Below, one piece after another: positions 21,501 through 31,568 of a stretch of DNA of 64,000 nt. Made by a program: the position numbers and the translations under genes. The stretch's first letter is position 1, and each line of letters begins with the position of its first letter. The stretch is taken from contig NC_030988.1 of assembly GCF_000149955.1 (NCBI RefSeq), positions 2,194,109-2,258,108 on the forward strand. The letters are read 5' to 3'. Origin of the DNA: Fusarium oxysporum f. sp. lycopersici 4287. Lineage: Eukaryota; Ascomycota; Sordariomycetes; Hypocreales; Nectriaceae. Below the pieces are notes generated by a model that had not been told where the DNA came from, ran no database searches, and saw only the letters and a program-made list of their open reading frames with translations.

Positions 21501-22260
21501 NNNNNNNNNNNNNNNNNNNNNNNNNNNNNNNNNNNNNNNNNNNNNNNNNNNNNNNNNNNNNNNNNNNNNNNNNNNNNNNNNNNNNNNNNNNNNNNNNNNN
21601 NNNNNNNNNNNNNNNNNNNNNNNNNNNNNNNNNNNNNNNNNNNNNNNNNNNNNNNNNNNNNNNNNNNNNNNNNNNNNNNNNNNNNNNNNNNNNNNNNNTG
21701 ATAGATTTCGCCGCCGATAGGTTTTTGAAGTCAGCACCGACCACGTACCGCTGTGTGATGGCCTTGTTGATCGCAAGATGGGCAAAGGCAACGGTTTTGC
21801 TCGCCTCTATAGGACTCAGAGAAGCCACAGCATCTGTCAACTCACTCTGCTCTTCACGAAATGGCAAAACTATAACACGTCGGCCATCCCACTCGTGTTG
21901 GGCAATATCTTTATGAATAGAGACGTAGGGGGCTAGGCGATTAATGTTGAAGGCGTCGAGGGCTGTGGTTTGGTAGTCACGACGGTAGGCAAGGTCATGG
22001 TTCCCAAGTAAGATATGGACTTGGGGTATGATATCACTGAGCAAGCCAATGAAGCGATAACATGTAGACAAAACATGCGTTGGCTGCATGGTGCGGCTCA
22101 TTAGCAGATCGCCGCATACTACTACCCTCCTGACCTGATGTCGCTCCGCCTCAGCAACAATCCACTTCGCTGTCTGCCAGACTCGATTCAAGTCATGATG
22201 CTTAAAATGAAGGTCACTAAAGAGCAACCACCTGACAGTCCTGGTTGGCAAGCCTTGCAT
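18558..22260 (-). CDS. Fused Mre11/SbcD-like phosphoesterase and Rad50/SbcC-like ATPase (interrupted by scaffold gap)
   Basis: The start is ATG 22260 (MQGLPTRTVRW); the only earlier in-frame start is GTG 22302. The first 187 residues show metallophosphoesterase motifs in order: LLFSDLHF, VVVCGDLLMSR, ILLGNHDLAYR and FAHLAIN. The GHxH motif would fall in the gap. After the gap 930 residues read without a stop: a linker, FLSVQNTITIDF, Walker A GENGSGKS (20641-20664), the Rad50-like block VVLSHESAASFLSS, long coiled coils, signature KRSGGERKRLDLAL (about 18840-18885), Walker B YLLIDEVFDSLDEAG (about 18768-18795) and switch VIVTHSRFL. In MRN/SbcCD complexes these halves are separate chains that clamp and cut DNA ends. 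The coil is shorter than in Rad50 and I see no CXXC zinc hook; a glutamine-rich repeat lies near 19340-19440. Outside the gap nothing is broken. That both sides belong to one polypeptide is inferred, since the gap's true length and frame are unknown. Confidence 0.82.
21351..21698. other. Scaffold gap (348 N)
   Basis: A run of N interrupts the phosphoesterase-ATPase gene. The recorded length is probably an estimate. With it taken literally, the two flanking frames do not line up. Confidence 0.99.
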
Positions 22261-22436
22261 TGCTTTAAGGGAGGATTGAAATGATGTTAAAACAAAGTTC
22301 ACTTTGTAGAAGGGGTTGGTATGTTAACGTCATAGATTACTAAATACTGCGTTCTTTGTTAGCGGCTGAAGTTTTTATGCTTGTGGCTTGCAATTCTTCC
22401 TCTCCCTTTGAGTGCCACAGCCCTTCAGGAGGTCAC

Positions 22437-22674
22437 TGTTAAATTGGTGGCTGGGAATTGTTGGATACGCGAGTAGGGTTGATGCCCAATTAAAATGGGG
22501 TTTATTTTCACACTTGAGCATCGATCTAGTCCCCAGGAGCTTCTGTCTCTGTTCTGTCCTTTTAGGTGTTTTCCCCGCTACCCGGTATTGATATATCCGG
22601 GGACCCACAAAATAAATGTTTCTTTTATCGAGGCGCTATCACTTATCCAACAATTCCCAGCCGCCAATCTAACA
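22437..22674 (+). repeat. LTR-like or MITE repeat, copy 1, with ~31 bp inverted ends
   Basis: It starts TGTTAAATTGGTGGC and ends GCCGCCAATCTAACA. The ends are inverted over about 31 bp, and near-identical 5-mers GTCAC and GTAAC flank it. The interior includes CCCGGTATTGATATATCC. It matches 32292-32522, which lacks the final inverted 22 bp and instead ends in CCAACA like an LTR. The TG..CA ends and 5 bp flanks fit an LTR; the long inverted ends fit a MITE. Confidence 0.7.
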
Positions 22675-22985
22675 GTAACGGGCCCCCGTTACCGACTAAC
22701 GTATTTCCCCACCACCCTGTCACAGCGTAAGACCAGACCAGGTTACCCTAGACCGATAGGCCAAGTGGATCTCAGTCACGTGGCGATACGTTATCGCAGA
22801 AGATCTTGACCGACCGCCAGATAGCTCCCGAACGTAGCTCCTCGAGCTACGTCTTGTCAATAGAGCCTGACCTGCCGGCAGTGCCTATCCGTAGCAATAG
22901 AACCTATCCGCCTAAAGCGTTCCCTGTTCACCTGTATTCCCGAGCCTGACCCGTGACACACCCCTTACACCCCTAGACCCCGCAC
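22675..22985. other. Intergenic stretch, nothing recognised
   Basis: This is GC-balanced sequence with no credible frame or motif. It ends sharply at the AT-rich block. Confidence 0.5.
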
Positions 22986-23308
22986 ACTTTCCTCACCAAA
23001 ATTCAGCTTTTTTAAAAAGGTTTAAAAATATAAGATAAAATCTCAAATTTTAGCTTTTTCTTATTTAAGCTAGTTAAGAATTAAATTATATAAATATAAC
23101 TTTTTTTTATTTATATTATTAAAATATAACCTTTTATTATAGATATATATAATAGCCTTAAGATAAAAGTTGAAAAATTAAATATAATAGGCTTTTTTTA
23201 ATTATTATAAAATAGGTTTAATTTTTATAGTATTTTAATTAATTTATTTTGGCTTTATATATTATAAGGAGTATTAAAATACTTTAATAATTATTTTAAT
23301 TTAATTTA

Positions 23309-23747
23309 ACGTATATGATAAGCGAGTGAGCTAGACAAGCGAGTGAGCCACTATACTGTATAGTATAAAAACAGCCTACCCTATAGAGTTCTAACTCGTA
23401 AATAAAATATCTAAAAATCTTAAAAGAATATTTTTATACTTAGTATAGTTAATTACAATAATTGATATTTTTAAAAGATTTTTATCTATTTTATTTTCTA
23501 TATAAAACCTTAAAATACAGTGTATTTCACAGTGTAAATAGACTTTGCTATATAACTTTATAAAGAAAATAGTTATAGTTTTTATAAAAGTAATATATAA
23601 AGATTTAGTAGTTAAATATATTATATTATATTCTTTAGCTATTTCAGAGTTAAATTGACCTTTTAAGAAAAGTTTAAAAAAGGGCTTTTAAGGTGAGAAA
23701 TGTAGTGACTCACTCGCTTGTCTGGCCCACTCGCTTATCATACACGT
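23309..23747 (+). mobile_element. Pogo-type MITE, 439 bp, copy 1
   Basis: Left end ACGTATATGAT followed by AAGCGAGTGAGCTAGAC and AAGCGAGTGAGCCA. The right end is the inverted equivalent with slight changes. TA flanks both sides. The ends have the same two-unit 17 bp layout as transposon A, so a related transposase probably moved it. The interior is AT-rich, non-coding and homologous to copy 2. Confidence 0.88.
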
Positions 23748-23836
23748 TAATATTTAATTCTTAAATTATATATAAATTTTAAAGTTTTAAAATAAAAATA
23801 AAAATATTTATAAAAATACTTATAACTTTAAGTTTA

Positions 23837-24275
23837 ACGTGTTTGATAAGTGAGTGGGTCATCCAAGTGAGTGAGTCACTGCACTGTATAGTATTAAAAA
23901 ACCTACCCTATAGTATCTTTTTATTCTAAATAAAATAGATAAAAATTTAAAGAAAATATTTTTAAGAATAGTATAATTAACCTTATTATAAAATATTTCT
24001 TTAAGATTTTTTGCTATTTTATTTTATATAGTAAAGCTTAATTATACAGTATAAAATACAGTATAAATAGCTTTTAAGGTTTATAGCTATATAGAATTTT
24101 TCTAAAAATCTTAAAAAATGTATATAATATATTTTAAGACTTATATATATGCTACTAAAACTACAGCCAATTTAGGCTTAGTTTGAATTTTTAAAGAATT
24201 TTTTAAACCCCGGATTTAAGGTGGAAATAAGATTGACTCACTCACTTGGATGACCCACTCACTTATCAAACACGT
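23837..24275 (+). mobile_element. Pogo-type MITE, 439 bp, copy 2
   Basis: Left end ACGTGTTTGAT followed by AAGTGAGTGGGTCATCC and AAGTGAGTGAGTCA, with the exact inverted form on the right. TA flanks both sides. Its length equals that of copy 1, 90 bp away, and the interiors align (for example CACTGTATAGTATTAAAA), but the terminal units carry a different variant word. Confidence 0.9.
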
Positions 24276-24277
24276 TA

Positions 24278-24735
24278 CCGATTGACTGAACAAGTCGCTT
24301 GGAGTTGGCATTGTGGCAGATGCTCTATACTGTGAGTCGACTATATGGTATGCCACTTGACATTTGAAAAGGGGGAGCTGTATCAAGAGATTGACCAAAA
24401 TTTGCGATGAGCTTGAGGAAAAGGTGGAAGGGAAATGATCCGACAGGGGGTGTTGGTAGGTAGTAAGGTGAGGGTACCGGTACCTTGCTCTGGAAGGGAA
24501 TTGCGCACCAAAAAAAGTCCCTCTACTTTCCGTGTTCATCTTGGCGTCTATCTACATTTCGCCTACATATCCGACGGTAAGATAGATAGATAGATGACCC
24601 ACATGGCCCCCTGGTAGATAGATAGATGTAGATCTACATCTATCTACATCTACATTTCGTCTATATTGGTAGATAGATTCCCCACCCTGATTGCAACCGC
24701 TGCAACCGACAGAAAATATCTAAACTTGTGCCTAC
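24278..24735. repeat. Transposon 3'-end remnant with GATA microsatellite
   Basis: Sequence from GGTACCGGTACCTTG through CTACATTTCG to GATAGATTCCCCACC (about 24470-24690) matches the 3' end of the pogo-like fragment at 26640-26780. A (GATA)n/(TATC)n tract at about 24583-24640 expands this copy. No coding part is left. Confidence 0.65.
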
Positions 24736-24929
24736 TGTTGGAAAATCCGGGGATCCCCCTTCCCTTCAGGATTCAGACTAACAGTCTGAAAGTCCTAGAT
24801 TTAAAGTTTAAAGTCCTAGACGAAATCATTTAGAGATATAAACCTGAGAAGAACTCTCATCTCACTAATGAATAACCAAGTTTCATAAAATACATTTTCA
24901 CCCAGCACTACTGCGCAATATAAACAACA
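24736..24929 (+). repeat. LTR family L1, forward copy
   Basis: It starts TGTTGGAAAATCCGGGG and ends GCGCAATATAAACAACA. It includes the inverted word CAGACTAACAGTCTG and repeated CCTAGA motifs. Copies or parts recur at 25508-25691 (inverted), 41894-43926 and 60370-62553, both of the last two being split by pogo elements. Confidence 0.78.
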
Positions 24930-25507
24930 CGTCATGGGAGATAATCCGGATGGTTCGGGCGGGGGATATTATTGCCCTCAGCAGAAGAGGGTCAGGATAA
25001 TAAAGGTATTAGAGATAGAGAATTAAAACGGTAATATAGAATGGCAGGAGGAATGTGAGACTAGTGAGGGAGCTCTAGGATAAAACCGAGCTCAGAAGCA
25101 AACTGCCCCTAAGTCATCCAGGGGTACAGTAGAGGCAGTCTAGAGCTTGAGCAGGACTTCAATAAGAAAGTCGAAGCAATGAAGGCCGAATTTGAGCTTA
25201 AGTTCACCAAGCTTAGAGATCACATGACTGAGGAAGCGACCAGGGCCACGGCCCAGATGGCACAAGAATTATCGCAAATCCGAGACCAGCTCACCCAGGT
25301 TTGCGGCGAGCTGGAGCAGACTTAACTATAGCTAGGCATGCTGAGCAAGACTGAGACACCACGGTCGTCAGTTCAATCGTATACAGACGCAGCCAGGATA
25401 ACGTCCACTAGCATGTCCAGTCACTCTTCGTCTGCGGCCCGATCGGCAACTCCAGCACCGGTGTTCTGCACAGTCAACACATCTAGTGTTCCTAAAGACC
25501 TCATTGT
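24930..25507 (+). pseudogene. Gag/ORF1-like remnant between inverted LTRs
   Basis: Broken frames read as a coiled coil (FNKKVEAMKAEFELKF, EELSQIRDQ-like) followed by a Ser/Thr/Pro-rich stretch and TPAPVFCTVNTSSVPKD. Such a layout occurs in ORF1/Gag proteins of fungal retroelements. It is too short and broken to assign further and holds no polymerase sequence. Confidence 0.4.
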
Positions 25508-25691
25508 ATTGTTTATATTGCGCGGTAGTGCTTGGTGAAAATATATTTTTGTAAAACTTTATTGAGCTGAGAATTATTCACGGGTTAATATCTCTAGATG
25601 ATTGTATCTAGGACTTTGAATTTTTAATCTAAGACTTTCAGACTAACAGTCTGAATCCTGAAGGAGAGGGGGACTCCCGGATCTTCCAACA
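25508..25691 (-). repeat. LTR family L1, inverted copy
   Basis: Read on the minus strand it begins TGTTGGAAGATCCGGG and runs through CAGACTGTTAGTCTG to GCGCAATATAAACAAT. It is the inverse of the copy at 24736-24929. Its outer end directly truncates the transposase fragment at 25692. Confidence 0.75.
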
Positions 25692-26780
25692 GCTATAAGA
25701 TCGCTGACAAGCATCCGGGATGAATGGATGGCTACGTGCTTTCTAAACAACGTCTACTGCTGTTACCTATCAGCACATTGTTCCCATGGTTTAGAACCGT
25801 TATACAATGGAATTTTTAATGTCATCAAAGGTGCGTATCGGAAAGAACTCCAAATGCTGGCTAGTTTGACCGATTCTGTGCCGGTTGACAAAGTCAACTT
25901 TATTCGGGCATATCCGAAAGCCAGGGAGGCGGCCATGAGGAAGGAGATTATCTTATCCGGCTGGAGATATACTGGAAATTCGCCTCTCAGCCGTCAAAAA
26001 GCTTTAACACATCCGGAAATTCAACCGGACAAAGAAAAACTGCAGGAACAGTTCCAGACACCAAGCCCTCCTCCACTGCACTCAGATGATACCCCGAAAA
26101 CGAGCCGGCAAGTGAGGGATATGGCCAAACACCGAAGCCGACCGACCAGGTGGAAGCACAGTAAGATCAAAAAGGGCTTAGAAGCTTCAGAGATGAAGGT
26201 GGACGTTCAGAATGAGCGAATTGCTGGCCTCGAAAAGCAGGTGGCCCAGGTGCGGCGAGGTAGTAAAAGGAAGGCGATACCGAACCGGAACCGACGATTT
26301 ATGACTCTAGCAGAAGCTCTAGCGACTGGGGAAGCTCTTCCTGATTCAACAGAGGCAGAAATAGAGTTGGGTGTAGACGAGGAGGTCGAGTCGGTGATTG
26401 GCGTGGGTGTCGGATCAGAGGACGAAAGTGATGACTTTATGGTCGTAACAAAGCACTGGCAGCGCACACGGAGCGATTGAGAGGCTAAAACAAACCACGC
26501 AGACAGTAAAATTTGAAGAATTTTCTAGAAACTTTCTCCAAAACCTAATTTAATAATTGAGAATGGGGCCTATTTTTGTAGATATTAAAATTTGGATGTT
26601 GTATGGGAGGAGCGAAATTTTGTTTATGCATTAGGTGGTCTTGGATGGTAGTAAGGTGGGAGCACCGGTACCTTGCTTTAGAAGGGAATTGCGTAATAAA
26701 AAAAGTCCCTCTCCTTTCCGTCTTCATCTTGGCGTCTATCTACATTTCGTCTACATCGGTAGATAGATTCCCCACCATGA
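25692..26780 (+). pseudogene. Pogo-like DDE transposase, last exon and 3' end only
   Basis: The coding part begins at 25719 with DEWMATCFLNNVYCCY, exactly where exon 3 starts in the complete relative at 48848-51050, and stays open to TGA at 26478-26480 (about 253 codons). It keeps the third catalytic block (HCSHGLEPLYNGIFN, where the usual LQPLDNG aspartate is replaced by tyrosine), FIRAYPKAREAAM, TPKTSRQVRD and an acidic tail. The first two exons are gone, cut by the LTR at 25691. The non-coding 3' tail is shared with 24470-24690. Confidence 0.8.
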
Positions 26781-27485
26781 TTCTGTATCGTGGTGAAGTG
26801 GCCGAGTTGTGTGAAGAACATGATCTGGATTCCGCAATTCAAGGGTCCGAAGGAGTTTCGTGGGTCCCTTTCTAGATTCAAAGAGAGCTTGTGATCATCC
26901 CCGGGGTGTGTCGTAGGACGCGACACATCAAGCGAGAGAGCGTACCTGTGCTCGTCATGGGCAGCAAATCAGGACGCGCACCCCAGGCTCGACCCAGAGC
27001 CCAAGGGATTTCAAAAGCTCTGGATTCCGTATTTACCGCGCTGAACGAGAGGCTGTATTGTTTACCTGGCAACGGCAGAGTTGCGTAGGCCCCGAGAAAC
27101 ACCAGAACTGGGAAGAACGTGGCCTGCTCTGGGGATTCAAATCTAGTTGAGATCAGTTGATGTGCTCGATTGGCGGCCAAGATTGTTCTCGCGTACTCTA
27201 TCACAAGTTTCTTTCTTGTGGAGATGATTCTCAGACTACAGGCTTCAACCCCATGCTGTCGGTGTCATTTTGAAGACCAAGCACGGATGGTTTAGTTTAG
27301 AGTTGTTAAGGCGAAGAGCTTCATACCCCGCACGGACGAAAACTGTGTACGTCGTCAAACTACTGCTGGTAACTGGTACAGTAGATGTAGCTGGACTGCT
27401 CATGGGTCAAGTCTTTGGGGACCGTGTGTGAGCCTCATGGTTGATATGCTTCTTCGGGTTTCGAGCGGATCGACATCGCTTCAAG
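26781..27485. other. Stretch with weak reading frames, nothing recognised
   Basis: A minus-strand frame at 26878-27204 (contains ATFFPVLVFLGAYATLP and AFEIPWALGRAWGARPDLL) resembles no family I know and starts at a non-ATG codon or internally. It may be a gene remnant. No transposon ends were seen. Confidence 0.3.
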
Positions 27486-28720
27486 TTATAGTTTCCTTAA
27501 CAATTTTGCATAGTGGAGGCCGCATGCATTGCACAACGTCCTCCCTCCATCAGGTCCGCGTCGCCATTCAGGGGTGTCGATTCGGTCGCAGCTATGGCAT
27601 CCGCCAGGTGGAACCGCACGCTGCCAACGTTCACGTGAGCTTTGTCTTGTTTTCCTCGCGTGACGGGCCTTACCCTTTGTCGCTTCTTGACCTCCGTCAT
27701 ACCATACTGGGGCTTCATTGCATCTCTGTGACTAGGCACGTCGTGCTCCTCTTCGTTGGGGCCCTTCAACTTGGCTCCTTCACAAGTTCGCTCGTTCTGA
27801 ATTGATGTTTGCACCAAGTCTCTCACTTGTTCCAGAGAACGCTTAATGATGTCAATGTTGCTGAGCATGTCGCTAACTTCCTGTTCCGTCGGCAGTCTTT
27901 CGGGGATGAGGTGAGCTCCGTGCTGCTCACCAGCAGTTCGGCTGTACGCTTCGACAAAGTTAAAAAGCATGCGGGATGAGGACCCAATCTAATGATAGTC
28001 AGCATTAACGACCGTGCATACTCGCTTAGTTCGACTTACTCGGCTCAAGGAATCTTGATAGCTCCAGTTCTCAAAGTATATCCTGACCGTAGCATCATAT
28101 AGAGCTCGGGTAGCATAATCGGCTTCTTCAGCGTGAGGAGGTGCCCTTGGATCACAAAGACCTGGGACATGAGTAGGAACCGCGTGCCTGGGATAGCTCA
28201 TACAAGCGGGCAGAGGCATCTGGCGAGGAGATAGTTGACCGGGTTGGTAGGCAGCTGGAGCCGGAGGCGGAAGTGGCGGAGGAGAATGCGCATACACTCC
28301 GTTGAGGGAATGATGAAGCTCAGGAGGCTTCTGCTGTTCAGGACGGCGGTGTTGAGTAAGGATCTCTGGCTTAGCTGAGAACCTCTGGCGGCGGTCAGAA
28401 ACAGGAGACGGTAGCGGCCGGTTGGTGAAAGGAGGCCCAGGGGTATGCGAGAAGGCGGGAAGAGCATCCTGTCGGGGAGGAAAAGGTGAAACCGTGTGCC
28501 GTGGCTGCAGAGAGAAGTGCTTCTCAGCCTCGGGGAACGATCTAGAAGCGGGACCGAAAGGCGATGGAAGACTGAGCCCCAGCTGAATGCTAGACGGAGG
28601 TCTAGGAGGATAATGGCCTGGTTTGGTTCCCTGAATGGCCTCAGGGACCGGAGGAAGCGATTGGCGGTTCGAAGGTTCATGATCGTCGGCCGGCTTCCGG
28701 AATTCCACAAAAGAAATCAT
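27486..28720 (-). CDS. GATA-type zinc-finger regulator, NsdD/SUB-1-like
   Basis: Three exons: 28720-28040, 27988-27674 and 27620-27486. The introns of 51 and 53 bp splice in frame. The product is about 376 residues. The first exon is proline- and serine-rich and starts MISFVEFRKP; the same frame is open for about 60 codons upstream without ATG. The middle holds RALYDATVRIYFENWSY, MLFNFVEAYSR and EVSDMLSNIDIIKRSLEQV, a block I associate with the fungal NsdD/SUB-1 sexual-development regulators. The last exon encodes one GATA finger, CHSCDRIDTPEWRRGP followed by LCNACGLHYAKL (CX2CX18CX2C), then stops six residues later. Family proteins usually continue past the finger, so this may be a shortened accessory paralogue. 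It should act in the nucleus. Confidence 0.78.
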
Positions 28721-28952
28721 GTCGAGGGAGCTGGCACTAGATGAAAAATGGGGATAATTTGAGGAGAAAGATGGCTGAAATATGACGTCTCGAGACGATC
28801 CCTTTAAGATAGGACGAGTGCTGTTGGTGACGCTAGTGCGAGTGGTACGGTTCGGGTAGTTGGTGGGGTTGTCCAGAGTCAGCAGAATGGCGGCTGTACG
28901 AACAAGGTGTTTTTAACATGGAAGGGACAGACATATACATGAGAGGAGGCAG

Positions 28953-29178
28953 TGTTGGAAGACTTGATGGTTCCCCCTGAACTTCAGGATTAAGGTTCAA
29001 GATTAAAATTAAAGTTTGATGTCCTAAAACTCAAATCGTAGGATCTAGGACTCAAGGACTCAAGTCCTAGAAAGAATCAGTCGAAGATATAAGGCCTCAA
29101 AGGTCCTTCCGACTGCAAGGAGAGAATAATAACACTTAATTATCAACTGCATCAGCATCCATGCGTGATCCAACAACA
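28953..29178 (+). repeat. Solo LTR-like repeat, related to family L1
   Basis: It starts TGTTGGAAGACTTGATGG and ends GATCCAACAACA. It shares the CTTCAGGATT and AAGTCCTAGA words with family L1 but is otherwise diverged. No matching 5 bp flank was found. Confidence 0.5.
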
Positions 29179-29865
29179 TAATCAGTCGGTCATTAACCGT
29201 TCATCATTCCAGAGGCTGAACGCCACATATCGAATGTCGCCAGGTCAGAGCTTTCAGCGGCATAAGTGTGATCATACTTACGCAGCAGGACACTGTACTT
29301 GCAGCACTCAGCCAGACCTGACACGTGAATTATCACTGATATGCAACTTGAATAGTAAATAATTGGTTAATGCAACAAGACACTGCCTATGTCCTAGACT
29401 GGTTTTGTCGATTGACTGATGGCTACGCACGAATTTATGACGGTGTGATGAGCTTGGTGTGAGTCTAATCTTGGCAGATGCAAATGCCACGTCGATGTCA
29501 GTTATGTATTGTACATAATGAGGCGTGCGATCGTTATAGCAGTGATACTGCAGTCGGACCAAGTATAAAGAGATTCCTGGGACTTAGAGCGGGGAAACAG
29601 CTCAACCAAGAATATATACGCATTCCATAAGACACATTAGCAAATCAGGGCTCGTGACATCGACAAGCAGGCCACGACGAGGGACTTGGGTTTATTAGAG
29701 AAGGACTGGTATCATCCGCTTCCGCTCAATCTTCCCCCGGTCATATGCTATCTACTTGCAACTCACGCGAAACTCGATACCATTTTATTCGGGTTAACAC
29801 GGCCCTAATAAGGCCATACCAACTTCAAAACAACATTTAGTAACTTCATCACCTTGGCAGTTATA
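29179..29865. other. Intergenic stretch, nothing recognised
   Basis: Short frames only, with no motif or repeat noticed. Confidence 0.45.
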
Positions 29866-30100
29866 GATTTAATCTACTCCCGCAATGACGCTCTCCACGT
29901 CAACCCTCAGGGCGGCCAATCTCACCTCTCCGAGGAAGGCTCTGACTGGCTCTGGGCTATTATGGCCTGCTTCAGCCTCGCCTTCGTTCGTCGACCCTGT
30001 GAATCCTTGCGCCGCAAAGTTTCTCGCTAACCACACGACCTACAGCTCGTCTACTATGCCCTTAGCTTCCGGCTGCCTTGGCTGTCCAATTGGGCACTAG
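29866..30100 (+). pseudogene. Opsin/HSP30-like seven-helix protein, N-terminal remnant
   Basis: One frame reads RNDALHVNPQGGQSHL then EEGSDWLWAIMACFSLAFV, resembling the N-terminus and first helix of fungal rhodopsin/HSP30-like proteins (NDAL.VNP and GSDWLWA are characteristic). The frame breaks after about 50 codons and only scattered similarity follows. Nothing of the later helices or the retinal lysine is present. The assignment rests on this short motif alone. Confidence 0.4.
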
Positions 30101-30240
30101 TCTTCCTGAGCAGCAGCGCTGCCCTCAAATCAAACAAATCAAATCCGGGGTCATATTTCAGAAATTTGATAGTCCGCGATGCTGGATTTGTTGACCGCTT
30201 GTTTGATTGGATTTGATTCATTGGCAGTGCTGCTGAACAC
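30101..30240. mobile_element. Small hAT-like MITE
   Basis: Ends are inverted: left AGCAGCGCTGCC then AAATCAAAC, right GGATTTGATTCATTGGCAGTGCTGCT-type. A possible longer terminus TAGTGTTC lies at the right edge. It is about 130 bp and non-coding. It supplies the last codons of the neighbouring oxidase pseudogene. I found no clear target duplication. Confidence 0.5.
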
Positions 30241-31568
30241 TAGCATCCGCCATCTCGAGATCGGCTTTGACTTGCGCAGCCCATCGCACTCGCTCTTCCA
30301 CAATGCTGCTATCTGGAACAACGGCGTAAATCTCGAGCATATGATGCCTTGCTCTTGTACCGAAGACTGATTGTTGTATCGGCTCTTGTCAAGAATGTCA
30401 CGTGTGATATGAGAAGATCAAGCCACCTCCAAGTGCATCAGAACAGTGTCTGGCAAGAACTTTTATCGTTTTCGTTGTTAGTTTCTTGACATTTAGGGTG
30501 AAGACCCGACCATATGATGGCCAAGTAACTAATTTTTCATTGTTTTGGAGCATCTTGGCAACTGTGGTTTCCTGGGTAGCCTCCATGACGCATTTCCCCG
30601 CTCCTGCGATATTCTTAATCCAGAAGCGCCCCTCTTCTTTGTTCTTTCCGTGCCAGTTGGCGATTATTCCAAAAACCACTCCTTGGCCTGGCATTTGCAT
30701 AATCGCTGGCTGGAGCTGAAGGCAAATTGGAAGCATTTGAGTGGAGAGCAGCCCTTCGTAATGTTGAGTGTATGAAGTCAGGGCAGCTTCCAAATTACTC
30801 GATTCATATATAATAGTAGAAGAAAGAATCTGAGCCGAATCGAGTTAGCAAGGGACCCTATTTACACAGTTGAATGACTCACTTTGTCAATTGGATAAAC
30901 CTTGATAGTGAGCTCGACAATAATGCCGAGTGATCCACCCCCGCCTCTGATGCCAACAAGCAACTCTCCATCAGCAGTCTGGATCTCTCCGCGAGCCTTG
31001 ACGATCTTAGCACCAGTGATCTGATCAACTCCCAGGCCGTAATGTGACGTCAATGGTCCATAGCCACCAAGAGTACTCCATCCAGTGTATCCTACAGAGG
31101 CGATAGTCCCCCTTGATTATTTAATTAGCATTGGCAAGAGAGGCAGCTTGTTAGCAGTCTAGGTACTCACACCGGCGTAGTTAATCCCTCTTCGCCTAAA
31201 ACTTTGGCCACCTGGCCAGTCAGGATACCTCCTCCAACCTTTGCGCTCTGTTTATCTTTAGAGATGGCAACCCCATTAATATCTCGCATATCGATCACAA
31301 GTGTTTTATTGACAAGCGTGCGGGCTGCGCAATCATGCCCCCCCGATCGTACACTGAACTTGACATTATTCCTAATGCAGAATTGAAGCACTGCGGCAAC
31401 TTCATCTGCATTTTGCGGTTTAACGATACCGAGAGTTTTAACTGGCTTCTCAATGAAGCATTGTTCAACTTGTTTGTAGTCAGATGAGTCGGGTTGGTAA
31501 AACTTGGCTTGTGTATGAGCTAAGTGAGCCTTCAGCTTAGCAAACAAATTCGATGTTTCAACAGCCAT
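30218..31568 (-). pseudogene. Berberine-bridge-type FAD-linked oxidase, decayed
   Basis: Exons 31568-31171, 31111-30883 and 30829 onward splice in frame around introns of 59 and 53 bp. The PCMH FAD-binding domain shows GIVKPQNADEVAAVLQFC, VRSGGHDCAART (site of the usual flavin-linked histidine), VGGGILTG and GYTGWSTLGGYGPL. The frame then meets TGA at 30398 and again three codons on, after which the same frame continues with QEPIQQSVFG, HHMLEIYAVVPDSS and VRWAAQVKADLEMAD, clear C-terminal family sequence. It ends inside the MITE at 30218, lacking the final BBE motif. Two TGA stops in otherwise conserved sequence fit C-to-T or G-to-A mutation. Such enzymes oxidise alcohols or sugars and often serve secondary metabolism. 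Confidence 0.85.

Larger units (their letters stand above)
22986..24275. other. Extremely AT-rich block, RIP-like
   Basis: About 1.3 kb consists almost wholly of A/T runs with no coding potential, holding two sibling MITEs. The abrupt change in composition at 22985 and just past 24275 fits heavy C-to-T mutation of repeats (repeat-induced point mutation), which is known from Pezizomycotina. Confidence 0.7.

Noticed and set aside
21337..21916. Plus-strand frames running through the N block
   Set aside because: They exist only because unknown bases contain no stops.
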